DNA from: Prevotella sp.
GTDB taxonomy: Bacteria; Bacteroidota; Bacteroidia; Bacteroidales; Bacteroidaceae
Length of the DNA: 39,339 bases
Assembly: GCA_022732315.1 (NCBI GenBank)
Contig: JAIJUV010000008.1
Location: 1 to 39,339, forward strand
Direction: 5' to 3'
The notes beneath the pieces were generated by a model. The model was not told where the DNA came from, did not search any database, and saw only the letters and a list, made by a program, of their open reading frames with translations. Of the stretch, positions 8,455 to 15,851 are shown in pieces. Made by a program: the position numbers and the translations under genes. The first letter of the stretch is position 1. Each line of letters opens with the position of its first letter.

Positions 8455-9787
8455 TTTTCTCTTTTCCTCCATTCTGGTTCTGTCGAGGACCTTTGTTTCT
8501 GTTGTCTTTGCGGCGGTTTACATTTGGCTGGTTACCATTCTTTTGCTGGTTACCGTTCTTTTGCTGATTACCACCATTTGCATTACCATTCTTCTGTGGA
8601 TTACCGCCGTTTTGCTGCTGGCGGTTCTCGCCCTTTGGTCTGCGGTCGCCTCTTTCCTGCTTGTTTCCGCCTTCCTTGTCCTGGCGATTATTGTTACTGT
8701 TATTCTTGTTCTTTTTCTTCTTTTTCTTCGCCTTGTCGAATCGGCTGAGGTCTGACTCATTGAGCAGGTCGATATGCTTGGAGCTTTCCTTCACCTTTCC
8801 GTTCTCCATCAGACTGAGCGGCTTTTCGCCATTCTTGTTCAGCTCGATAATCTCCTTGGCACGGTCGGCTGTGATAGTTTCGAGGTTGGAAGCCAGATTC
8901 TTGTCGGATGAGTAGGTGATGAGGCCAGCCAGAATATCCACCTTAAACTGGTAGAACTGACCATCGGCAGTTTCGAGAACGGCATCCTTAGGTGGCATCT
9001 TGCGGCTTGCCTCCACGTAGTTGTCTACCTCGTAGTTAAGACAGCACTTCAGTTTGGCGCACATACCCGCCAGTTTCTGTGGGTTGAGCGAGATGTCCTG
9101 ATAGCGTGCAGCATTGGTGCTTACGCTTACGAAGTTCTTCATCCAGGTGGCGCAGCAGAGCTCTCTTCCGCAAGGACCAGTTCCACCGATTCTGCCTGCT
9201 TCCTGGCGTGCACCAATCTGCTTCATCTCGATGCGTACATGGAAAGCCTCGGCAAGTACCTTGATGAGCTGGCGGAAATCCACACGTTCATCAGCGATAT
9301 AGTAGAATATCGCCTTGTTGCCGTCGCCCTGGTACTCCACGTCGCCAATCTTCATCTTCAAGCCCAGGTCTTTGGCTATTTGGCGACTCTGGATCATGGT
9401 GGCGTGTTCGCGGCTCTTGGCCTCCTTCCACTTGTCAAGGTCCACCTGCTTGGCAATGCGGTAGATGCGCTTGATGTCATCCTGCGACTTGAGGTTGGCT
9501 TTCTTGATCTGCAGTTTCACGAGTCTGCCGGTGAGTGTAACCACACCGATGTCATGCCCCGGGTTAGCCTCCACAGCCACGAGGTCGCCCTTTCTCAGGT
9601 CTAGGTTGTTCACATTGTGATAATATCCTTTTCGGGTATTCTTGAATTGCACCTCCACGAGGTCGGTGCTTTCTGCGTTTCCTGGCACATCGGCAAGCCA
9701 GTCGTATGTGTTGAGCTGTTTGTCCTGTCGTCCCACAGCCTTGCAGCATAGACCTCTGTCGCAGCCATTCCACATTCGGAATTTCAT
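8438..9787 (-). CDS. ricT: PSP1-domain protein RicT (YaaT-like) with a low-complexity tail
   Basis: Homologue of B. subtilis YaaT/RicT, part of the Y-complex that binds Fe-S clusters and affects mRNA maturation there; the role in Bacteroidota is not established. The PSP1 core spans about residues 1-320, with Cys clusters GCDRGLCC, GPCGRELCC and MCAKLKCC. The last 90 or so residues are Lys/Asn/Gln/Gly/Arg-rich, with repeated QKNGN-type units encoded by about 15-bp DNA repeats near 8530-8600. ATG 9787 is used; an in-frame GTG at 9802 would add five residues (VDYKN). holB lies just upstream, the same pairing as in Bacillus, and gldH overlaps its 3' end. Confidence 0.88.
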   Translation of the reverse strand: MKFRMWNGCDRGLCCKAVGRQDKQLNTYDWLADVPGNAESTDLVEVQFKNTRKGYYHNVNNLDLRKGDLVAVEANPGHDIGVVTLTGRLVKLQIKKANLKSQDDIKRIYRIAKQVDLDKWKEAKSREHATMIQSRQIAKDLGLKMKIGDVEYQGDGNKAIFYYIADERVDFRQLIKVLAEAFHVRIEMKQIGARQEAGRIGGTGPCGRELCCATWMKNFVSVSTNAARYQDISLNPQKLAGMCAKLKCCLNYEVDNYVEASRKMPPKDAVLETADGQFYQFKVDILAGLITYSSDKNLASNLETITADRAKEIIELNKNGEKPLSLMENGKVKESSKHIDLLNESDLSRFDKAKKKKKKNKNNSNNNRQDKEGGNKQERGDRRPKGENRQQQNGGNPQKNGNANGGNQQKNGNQQKNGNQPNVNRRKDNRNKGPRQNQNGGKEKNEKND

Positions 9788-9858
9788 ATTCTTGTAGTCC
9801 ACGATGTAATCTATTTATTGTATTTTATTTATATTATGTATATATGATGCTTTCATTA

Positions 9859-11040
9859 TTATTTTCTGATGAGGAGGACGATGACCTTCAGCGCCATGTC
9901 GAAGAAGACAATCTTGGGATTGGCATTCTGGGCGATGAACTTCTTGCTTTCCTCGAAGAGGTCGGAGATATCGATGATGTTCGCCTCGTTGATGAATCGG
10001 GCGAAGTTCTTGGCGAAGTCCTCCTCATCCTGCGTCATGTAGCTCAGTTCCGGCTGGCGGAAGTTGTACATGAAACTCTCGCGAAGCATGTGCATGAAGT
10101 AATCCAGCATTCGCTTCTGCTTCTCTCTACCAAAGGTGGCTACCACCTCGCTCCATTTCTTCAGGTCGTGAATGTTGCGCATGTATGCCAGTCGCATCAG
10201 CATGATGAACATGTCCAGGTGCTGGCGGTTTTCGTTTCCGGAGTCAAGCTCTTCCAGTGCCAGGTTCCAGTTGCCTCCTGCTATTCGGGCGATGCGGTGG
10301 GCGGTGTTTTCGTCCAGCAGTCTTCGCTCGATGAGTGCCTTCTTCACTTCCTCGTTGTCGATTTTCTTGAAGTCGATGCGCTGTGCACGGCTTCTGATGG
10401 TTTCGAGCAGCAGCTCCGGGTTCTCGCTTACGAGGAGGAAGAGTGTCTGGCGTGGCGGTTCCTCCAGGAGTTTCAGTATCTTGTTGGCGCTCTCATCATT
10501 CATTCTTTCAGGGAGCCACATTAAACTTATCTTATAGCCGCCCTGATTGGACATCATCATCAGTTCACGAGCAATGTTATTGCTTTCTTCTGCTGTGATA
10601 ATGGCTTGCTTATTGAAGTCGGCATCCACCTTTCCCATCCGCTTCATCCATTCGCTGATTACAATATAAGGACCTTGCGACAGGAGCATCTCTCTCCATT
10701 CTCTAATGAAGTCAAGACTAACTGGCTTATGCTCTGATGGCATATCCGATGTCTTGATGGTAGGGAAGGTGAAGTGCAGGTCGGGATGCTCCCATTTGCC
10801 GAGCATGGAGCAGGCGCGGCGCTTCTGGTCATCGCTCATTGGGGGCAATGCCTGGGCAGCTGCAGCATCGGCTTCTTCTCTTTCGCCCAGCAGAAAACTG
10901 GCGAATGCCAATGCCATGGCTAGTTTTCCACAACCTTGCGGTCCGCAAAACATCAGTGCATGGGGCACACGATTCTCCCGAACCATCTCCATCAGACGGT
11001 TCCATATATCTTGCTGACCTATGACTTCCTTCTTTAACAT
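9859..11040 (-). CDS. holB: DNA polymerase III subunit delta' (clamp loader)
   Basis: Clamp-loader subunit that helps place the beta clamp on DNA. The 393 residues begin with a DnaX-like AAA+ fold: VIGQQDIWNRL, VPHALMFCGPQGCGKLAMALAF (Walker A-like, Leu in place of Thr/Ser at residue 40), and the helix-rich segment AEESNNIARELMMMSNQGGYKISLMWLPERMNDESANKILKLLEEPP, with KLLEEPP highly typical of delta'. SRAQRI (residues near 218) matches the sensor-1 SRCQ region. The four-Cys zinc module usual after Walker A is missing; residues 52-83 are Ala/Glu-rich with one Cys. metF is 15 bp upstream and ricT about 70 bp downstream. Confidence 0.93.
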   Translation of the reverse strand: MLKKEVIGQQDIWNRLMEMVRENRVPHALMFCGPQGCGKLAMALAFASFLLGEREEADAAAAQALPPMSDDQKRRACSMLGKWEHPDLHFTFPTIKTSDMPSEHKPVSLDFIREWREMLLSQGPYIVISEWMKRMGKVDADFNKQAIITAEESNNIARELMMMSNQGGYKISLMWLPERMNDESANKILKLLEEPPRQTLFLLVSENPELLLETIRSRAQRIDFKKIDNEEVKKALIERRLLDENTAHRIARIAGGNWNLALEELDSGNENRQHLDMFIMLMRLAYMRNIHDLKKWSEVVATFGREKQKRMLDYFMHMLRESFMYNFRQPELSYMTQDEEDFAKNFARFINEANIIDISDLFEESKKFIAQNANPKIVFFDMALKVIVLLIRK

Positions 11041-11055
11041 TTTATTTCTTGAATT

Positions 11056-12012
11056 TTAAAATAGGATTTTTGCAATCTGCTTTACGCTGTCCACTGCTGA
11101 TACGGTGAAGAAGTGGATATGGTTGTAACCATGATCGAAGAGATCTTTCACCTGGCTGGTGGTCCACTCGATGCCGAGAGCCTTGGCATCTTCATCCGTC
11201 TTGCACTTCAATACCTCCTGTGCCAACGCCTCAGGAATATCGCAGTGGAATGTCTTTGGCACCATGGTGAGCTGGCTCAGCTTGGCAAAAGGCTTCAGCG
11301 CTGGTACGATAGGGATGGTGATGCCCATCTGGCGTGCCTTCTCCACGAACGCATAGAACTTCTCGTTGTCGTAGAAGAGCTGGGTTACGGCGTAAGAGGC
11401 ACCTAGCTGCTGTTTGAGGAGCAACTGCTGCATGTCCATTTCCAGGTTGGGAGCCTCTTCGTGCTTCTCTGGGTAGCAAGCCACACCGCAGCAGAATTTT
11501 TCTCCCGGGTGCTTGATAGGAGTGCCGTCGAAGAAGAAACCGTCGTTAAACTGGTTCACCTGCTCCAGAAGGTCGGTGGCATGAGAATGACCGTTAGGGG
11601 TAGGAGTGAACTGGCGGTCTTCCTTCGCCTTGTCGCCTCGGAGCACAAGGATGTTGCTGATGCCCAGGAACTGGAGATCGAGCAACTCATATTCGATGTC
11701 TTCCTTCGACGCACCGCTACAGATGATGTGAGGGATGACAGGGATATCGTATTTGTTCTGGATGGCGCCGGCGATGGCTACTGTGCCAGGGCGGCGACGC
11801 ACACGCTGACGAGTGAGGAGACCGTTTTCCAGTTCCTTATATACATACTCGCTGTGGTGTGTGGTTATGTTGATAAACCTTGGGTCGAATTCCTTGAGGC
11901 TGTCGATGGTGCGGAACAGCGCTGCTGTGCCATTACCCTTGAGTGGTGGCAGAACCTCGAACGAGAAGCCTCGTTTATCGCCCTGTTGATGTAAAAAATC
12001 TGCAATGTTCAT
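11056..12012 (-). CDS. metF: Methylenetetrahydrofolate reductase
   Basis: FAD enzyme that reduces 5,10-methylene-THF to 5-methyl-THF for methionine synthesis; cytosolic TIM barrel. The 318 residues fit the bacterial MetF length. Visible features are the N-terminal FSFEVLPPLKGNGTAAL (catalytic Glu of the FEFFPP motif), FINITTHHSEY, the HIICSGASKEDIEYELLDLQFLGISNILVLRGD strand with the flavin-contacting RGD, and GVACYPEKHEEAP. It is first of a minus-strand run with holB, ricT and gldH. A TAAATTTG element (12046-12053) lies about 34 bp upstream of the ATG. Confidence 0.96.
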   Translation of the reverse strand: MNIADFLHQQGDKRGFSFEVLPPLKGNGTAALFRTIDSLKEFDPRFINITTHHSEYVYKELENGLLTRQRVRRRPGTVAIAGAIQNKYDIPVIPHIICSGASKEDIEYELLDLQFLGISNILVLRGDKAKEDRQFTPTPNGHSHATDLLEQVNQFNDGFFFDGTPIKHPGEKFCCGVACYPEKHEEAPNLEMDMQQLLLKQQLGASYAVTQLFYDNEKFYAFVEKARQMGITIPIVPALKPFAKLSQLTMVPKTFHCDIPEALAQEVLKCKTDEDAKALGIEWTTSQVKDLFDHGYNHIHFFTVSAVDSVKQIAKILF

Positions 12013-12045
12013 ATTACGTAATATCTATTTTCCCTTATTTGGTTG

Positions 12046-12053
12046 CAAATTTA
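12046..12053 (-). promoter_or_regulatory. Candidate -7 element for metF
   Basis: Read on the minus strand this is TAAATTTG, matching TAnnTTTG, and lies 34 bp before the metF start. No TTTG is seen at the expected -33 position, so this is a partial match. Confidence 0.4.
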
Positions 12054-12149
12054 CAAAAAAAATGGGGGAAAACCGCACGTTATCCGTAATATTTATAGAG
12101 AAAAAGATAAAAATCAGAAATTAAAAGATAAATTATAACCTAAAGTAAA

Positions 12150-13610
12150 ATGGAACAGCAAGAAAAAGGCTCCAAGGCCTATTTAATTTCAATCGTGATG
12201 GTCGCCGTATTGGGCGGCTTGCTTTTCGGTTACGATACCGCAGTGATATCGGGTGCCGAGAAGGGTTTGCAGGCATTCTTCAAGGGTGCTGGGGATTTTG
12301 AATACACCGATGTGATGCACGGATTCACTTCTTCCAGTGCTTTGATTGGATGTATCATAGGTAGTTCACTTTCTGGTCTCTTTGCCAGCCGTTTTGGTAG
12401 AAAGCGATCGCTCATCTTTGCGGGTATCTGCTTCTTCCTCTCGGCGTGGGGATCTATGGAACCGGAAACGTACATCCTGCCTCAGGGACATCCAGACTGG
12501 ACGCTCCTGGTGGTGTTTAACTTCTATCGCGTGCTCGGTGGTATCGGTGTGGGTATGGCTTCTGCCATCTGTCCGATGTATATCGGCGAGGTGGCTCCTA
12601 GCAACATCCGCGGTATGCTGGTAAGCTGGAACCAGTTTGCCATTATCTTCGGTCAGCTGGTGGTTTACTTCGTCAACTTCATCATCATGGGCTCGCATGC
12701 CAATCCTATCTATGATGCTGCGGGTGCCATCGCCAACATGGTGGATGCGCAGTGGACCATCGAGACGGGCTGGAGATACATGTTTGGAAGTGAGTGTGTG
12801 CCAGCCGGCTTGTTCACCTTCCTCATCTGCTTTGTACCAGAGACTCCACGTTATCTCGTGATGGTGGGACAGGATGAGAAGGCATACGGCATTCTTGCTA
12901 AGATTAATGGTGCAGAGAAGGCGCGCGAGATTATCCACGACATCAAGAACACGGTGACCGTGAAGACCGAGAAACTGTTCTCTTACGGATTCATGTGTAT
13001 CTTTGTGGGTGTAATGCTTTCTGTATTCCAGCAGGCTGTGGGAATCAATGCCGTGCTCTATTATGCGCCTCGTATTTTCCAGGATATGGGCATGGGTAAC
13101 CCGATGGTTCAGACTGTGATTATGGGTATTGTGAATATCTCGTTCACGCTGGTTGCCGTGTTTACCGTAGAGAAGTTGGGTCGCAAGCCATTGCTTATCT
13201 TCGGTTCCATCGGTATGGCAGTGGGAGCATTGGGCGTAGCCCTCACCTTCGGCAATGAATCTTTGAGTACGGTTACGATGCTGAGCATCATGGTATATAG
13301 TGCCAGCTTCATGTTCTCATGGGGTCCGATTGCGTGGGTGCTTATTGCCGAACTTTTCCCGAACACCATCCGTGGTGCAGCAGTAGCGATAGCCGTAGCC
13401 TTCCAGTGGATCTTCAACTTCATCGTCAGCTCTACCTTCGTGCCGATGTTCAATATGCACTTAACGCCGGGCGATGACTTCGGTCATTGGTTTACCTATG
13501 GTTTGTATGGAGCCATCTGTATCGTAGCCGCTATCTTCGTATGGAAGCTGGTTCCTGAGACCAAGGGCAAGAGCTTGGAGGATATGAGCAAGCTTTGGAA
13601 GAAAGATTAA
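12150..13610 (+). CDS. Sugar/H+ symporter of the major facilitator superfamily (XylE-like)
   Basis: Inner-membrane transporter of the sugar porter family, closest in pattern to E. coli XylE (D-xylose/H+). The 486 residues show twelve membrane helices and the family signatures: LLFGYDTAVISGAEKGLQAFF in helix 1, the loop SRFGRKRSL, YIGEVAPSNIRGMLVSWNQ, the PETPRYL motif after helix 6, QQAVGINAVLYYAPRIFQ in helix 7, EKLGRKPLLIFG, and PETKGKSLEDM at the C-terminus. The acidic residue of helix 1 (the Asp in GYDTA) that couples protons in XylE is present. The exact sugar cannot be told from sequence, and no sugar kinase or isomerase is adjacent. A direct repeat spans its stop codon and a strong terminator follows. 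Confidence 0.9.
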   Translation: MEQQEKGSKAYLISIVMVAVLGGLLFGYDTAVISGAEKGLQAFFKGAGDFEYTDVMHGFTSSSALIGCIIGSSLSGLFASRFGRKRSLIFAGICFFLSAWGSMEPETYILPQGHPDWTLLVVFNFYRVLGGIGVGMASAICPMYIGEVAPSNIRGMLVSWNQFAIIFGQLVVYFVNFIIMGSHANPIYDAAGAIANMVDAQWTIETGWRYMFGSECVPAGLFTFLICFVPETPRYLVMVGQDEKAYGILAKINGAEKAREIIHDIKNTVTVKTEKLFSYGFMCIFVGVMLSVFQQAVGINAVLYYAPRIFQDMGMGNPMVQTVIMGIVNISFTLVAVFTVEKLGRKPLLIFGSIGMAVGALGVALTFGNESLSTVTMLSIMVYSASFMFSWGPIAWVLIAELFPNTIRGAAVAIAVAFQWIFNFIVSSTFVPMFNMHLTPGDDFGHWFTYGLYGAICIVAAIFVWKLVPETKGKSLEDMSKLWKKD

Positions 13611-13631
13611 TTGAATTTCAGAAGAAAGATT
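13598..13631 (+). repeat. Short tandem duplication across the sugar-transporter stop codon
   Basis: GAAGAAAGATT occurs at 13598-13608 (final codons running into the TAA) and again at 13621-13631, a period of 23 bp. It is followed by ATTGA and GATGA respectively. The sequence is purine-rich, so chance similarity is less easily excluded than for the purH and coiled-coil lipoprotein cases. Confidence 0.6.
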
Positions 13632-13670
13632 GATGATAATCAGAAAATTATCTTTTGACTAGGATATAAA

Positions 13671-13708
13671 AAAGGGGCGCGATAGTCTATCTCGACTGTC
13701 GCGCCTTT
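13671..13708. terminator. Strong terminator after the sugar transporter
   Basis: GGCGCGATAGTC (13676-13687) pairs with GACTGTCGCGCC (13694-13705), with one G-T pair and a 6-nt loop. Flanking A and T runs extend the stem and would allow termination in both directions. Confidence 0.92.
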
Positions 13709-13862
13709 ATTTTAGTTTTCTCACTGAGTGATAAATTCAGAGCATATATTTGTAAGTTGTTTTATTTAAGAGAGTATTAACTATATATTTCTTTTAGAGT
13801 ATTCTGTATCTTGTGAGAGATGTCTCTCTCTTGGGATAGAGTTTTCGTTTTCTTGCTTGTCC

Positions 13863-14528
13863 TTATTTGCCTGTCTTCTTCCATGCATTGCGAACAGCGA
13901 AGGCAACTGTGCTATAGTTAGAATTGATGGAATTCTTGATATAGCCAGTCTGTGCACCATCCACCCAAATCTGATAGAGAGCGAACTGGAAGCCCAGCTT
14001 TCTTGGATCCTTGAGGGTGCAATAGCCGTAATAGTTCTGGTTAGGAATGAATACCAGCTGCACCTTGTGGCTCTTGTTGTCTGCGCCATAAGCCAAATTC
14101 AGCTCGATAACGTTAGGACATGCGATGTAATATGCCACTTCTGAAGTGCTGTTTGGCATCACGTTATACTTGCAGGTGATGGTTCTTGGAGCCTCCTTTG
14201 CGATGGCTTGAGACAATTCCTTATTAGAGATGTGCTCTGCGATTGCAGCAATAGGGAATTTTGAGATGCTCATAGTGCTATCACCGGTCATGCTGATGCG
14301 TACAGATGAAGCCACAGAGTCGGTCTGGTTGTTGACATTGGCATCGTTCTTCTTTTCGAAGAGAACGACCATGTCGTTGTAAGAACCTACTGACATTGCC
14401 ATTTGGAAATTACTCTGTGCTTCCTTGCTCAATGCGCTGTAGCCGTTGTCGCTATCTGTGTTACATGATGTGAAAGACAAGGCTGCCACGAAGGCTGCCA
14501 GAATAGAGAATAATGTAATCTTCTTCAT
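13863..14528 (-). CDS. Predicted lipoprotein of unknown function (DUF4840-like)
   Basis: I recognise this only as a Bacteroidota envelope lipoprotein; the general pattern resembles DUF4840 proteins, not confirmed. From ATG 14528 it has 221 residues: signal MKKITLFSILAAFVAALSF with lipobox FTSC (Cys22), then a mostly beta-rich domain with no catalytic motif visible. The longer reading that begins 20 codons upstream would put a highly basic tail in front of the signal peptide and is unlikely. It is a single gene, convergent with the sugar transporter and divergent from the endonuclease. The 14529-14710 stretch upstream holds no clear promoter for it. Confidence 0.75.
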   Translation of the reverse strand: MKKITLFSILAAFVAALSFTSCNTDSDNGYSALSKEAQSNFQMAMSVGSYNDMVVLFEKKNDANVNNQTDSVASSVRISMTGDSTMSISKFPIAAIAEHISNKELSQAIAKEAPRTITCKYNVMPNSTSEVAYYIACPNVIELNLAYGADNKSHKVQLVFIPNQNYYGYCTLKDPRKLGFQFALYQIWVDGAQTGYIKNSINSNYSTVAFAVRNAWKKTGK

Positions 14529-14710
14529 TTTTTCTTGATGATATTTATTTTTTCTTTTATTTCTTCTTTGTCGAATAGTATTAAGCACGTTTTCCGCGCT
14601 ATTCCTAATTAATAAACTCCCGAATTGCCTAAAACTTGCATCTGTTTTTGTTAAAAGCAGTTAAAATACAGAAGAATATCTGCAAGATACTGCTTTTTTA
14701 TCGGATAATC

Positions 14711-14741
14711 TTGGCAGAAATGGTAGAAAGCACTACTTTTG
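14711..14741 (+). promoter_or_regulatory. Promoter of the secreted endonuclease
   Basis: TTGG at 14711-14714 and TACTTTTG at 14734-14741 are separated by 19 bp, matching the Bacteroidota consensus. Initiation near 14747 excludes translation from the upstream in-frame start at 14636 and supports ATG 14771. Confidence 0.72.
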
Positions 14742-14770
14742 TGATGCTATTTAAAATATCAGATAGAGTT

Positions 14771-15604
14771 ATGGAAAGAAAAAGTAGAAAAATCAAGTTG
14801 GGGATGATGGCGGGATTCATCGCCTTGTTCTCATCCTTTATGTTGTCTTCGTATGAATTGCCGGTTGCTCAGGCGGATGCTCCGGGACTGGAGATTCCGG
14901 TGATTCAGAAGAAGGCTGCGAAAGGGAAAGCGGTGAATGGTAAGGCTGCGAATGTCACTGGTTCTGGAACCATCAAGCGCCGATTCGCTTATACCGTATC
15001 TTATAACCATGGTACCCGACAGCCGAACTGGGTGGCATGGACTTTGACCCGTGCCCATGCGTCGGGAAAACTGAAACGTGGCGATTTCGAGGATGATATG
15101 GATATGCCATCACCTAAGGGAACAAAGGCTGATTATTTCAACACGGGTTTCGACAGGGGACACCTGTGTCCGGCAGGCGATAACAAGTGGAGCCAGAAGG
15201 CGATGGATGAATGTTTCTTGATGACCAACATGTGTCCGCAGACTCATGCCCTGAATGCGGGCGTATGGAACAGCATCGAGCAGCAGTGCCGCACTTGGGC
15301 TAAGAAGTATGGCAAGGTATATATCGTTTGCGGACCTATCTTTCTGAACAAGCAGCATCGCAAGTTGGGCAAGAACAAGGTGGTGGTTCCCGATGCCTTC
15401 TTCAAGGTGATTCTCCGCACAGGCAAGAATCCTCAGGCCATCGGTTTTATCTGCAGAAATCAATCAGCCAAGGGACTCCAGAAGAAGGACTTCGTGAACT
15501 CTATAGATGAGGTAGAGCGCATCACCGGCTACGATTTCTTCTCGAAACTTCCGGATAACGTAGAAAAGAAGATAGAGGCGAAAGCTGATTTATCCAATTG
15601 GTAA
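14771..15604 (+). CDS. Secreted DNA/RNA non-specific endonuclease (NUC family)
   Basis: Mg-dependent beta-beta-alpha-metal nuclease that cleaves DNA and RNA without sequence preference, probably exported to the periplasm or outside. From ATG 14771 it has 277 residues: a hydrophobic export signal (about 10-28, LGMMAGFIALFSSFMLSS), a linker with Lys/Ala repeats, then the NUC domain. The active-site motif DRGHLCP carries the catalytic His131, and the helix AGVWNSIEQ carries the likely metal-binding Asn167. The segment YIVCGPIF is also typical. No immunity protein is adjacent, which fits a nutrient-scavenging nuclease better than a toxin. A small perfect hairpin, a terminator and tRNA-Lys follow. 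Confidence 0.9.
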   Translation: MERKSRKIKLGMMAGFIALFSSFMLSSYELPVAQADAPGLEIPVIQKKAAKGKAVNGKAANVTGSGTIKRRFAYTVSYNHGTRQPNWVAWTLTRAHASGKLKRGDFEDDMDMPSPKGTKADYFNTGFDRGHLCPAGDNKWSQKAMDECFLMTNMCPQTHALNAGVWNSIEQQCRTWAKKYGKVYIVCGPIFLNKQHRKLGKNKVVVPDAFFKVILRTGKNPQAIGFICRNQSAKGLQKKDFVNSIDEVERITGYDFFSKLPDNVEKKIEAKADLSNW

Positions 15605-15615
15605 ATAAAAGGTTT

Positions 15616-15634
15616 TATCCGCCGATGGCGGATA
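15616..15634. other. Perfect 8-bp hairpin after the endonuclease gene
   Basis: TATCCGCC (15616-15623), loop GAT, GGCGGATA (15627-15634). GC-rich with no following T run, it is more like a small palindromic repeat or mRNA-end stabiliser than a terminator. A proper terminator lies 37 bp further on. Confidence 0.6.
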
Positions 15635-15670
15635 GAACTTAAATCGATATGTTGAAAGGGATAGAAACGA

Positions 15671-15703
15671 AAAAAGGACTCTCCGTAATGGAAAGTCCTT
15701 TTT
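15671..15703. terminator. Terminator between the endonuclease gene and tRNA-Lys
   Basis: AAAAAGGACTCTCC (15671-15684) pairs with GGAAAGTCCTTTTT (15690-15703) with one mismatch and a 5-nt loop. It can end the endonuclease transcript and, on the other strand, the tRNA transcript. Confidence 0.88.
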
Positions 15704-15712
15704 CTGAGACTG

Positions 15713-15785
15713 TGACTCGCATGGGGCTCGAACCCATGACCCCAACATTAAAAGTGTTGTGCTCTACCAGCTGAGCTAGCGAGTC
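15713..15785 (-). tRNA. tRNA-Lys (anticodon TTT)
   Basis: The 73-nt cloverleaf reads on the minus strand from GACTCGC at 15785-15779 to GCGAGTC at 15720-15714 plus the discriminator A. The D arm is GCTC/GAGC, the anticodon stem CAACA/TGTTG has loop CTTTTAA (anticodon at 15752-15750), and the T arm is ATGGG TTCGAGC CCCAT. CCA is not encoded. It decodes AAA and AAG. No duplicated tRNA end or integrase is nearby, so there is no sign that it serves as an integration site here. Confidence 0.97.
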
Positions 15786-15851
15786 AATCTCCAACCTTTG
15801 ATTTCAAAAGCGAGTGCAAAGGTACGACTATTTTTTGGAATAACCAAATAT

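Noticed and set aside
14636..14770. Upstream in-frame extension of the endonuclease
   Set aside because: It lies upstream of or within the promoter at 14711-14741, and it would place a second hydrophobic segment ahead of the signal.
14771..15604. Endonuclease as a contact-dependent or type VI toxin with immunity gene
   Set aside because: No delivery domain and no immunity gene follows; it has a simple export signal and lies next to a terminator and tRNA.
15713..15785. tRNA-Lys as an integration site of a mobile element
   Set aside because: No duplicated tRNA 3' end, integrase or composition change nearby.
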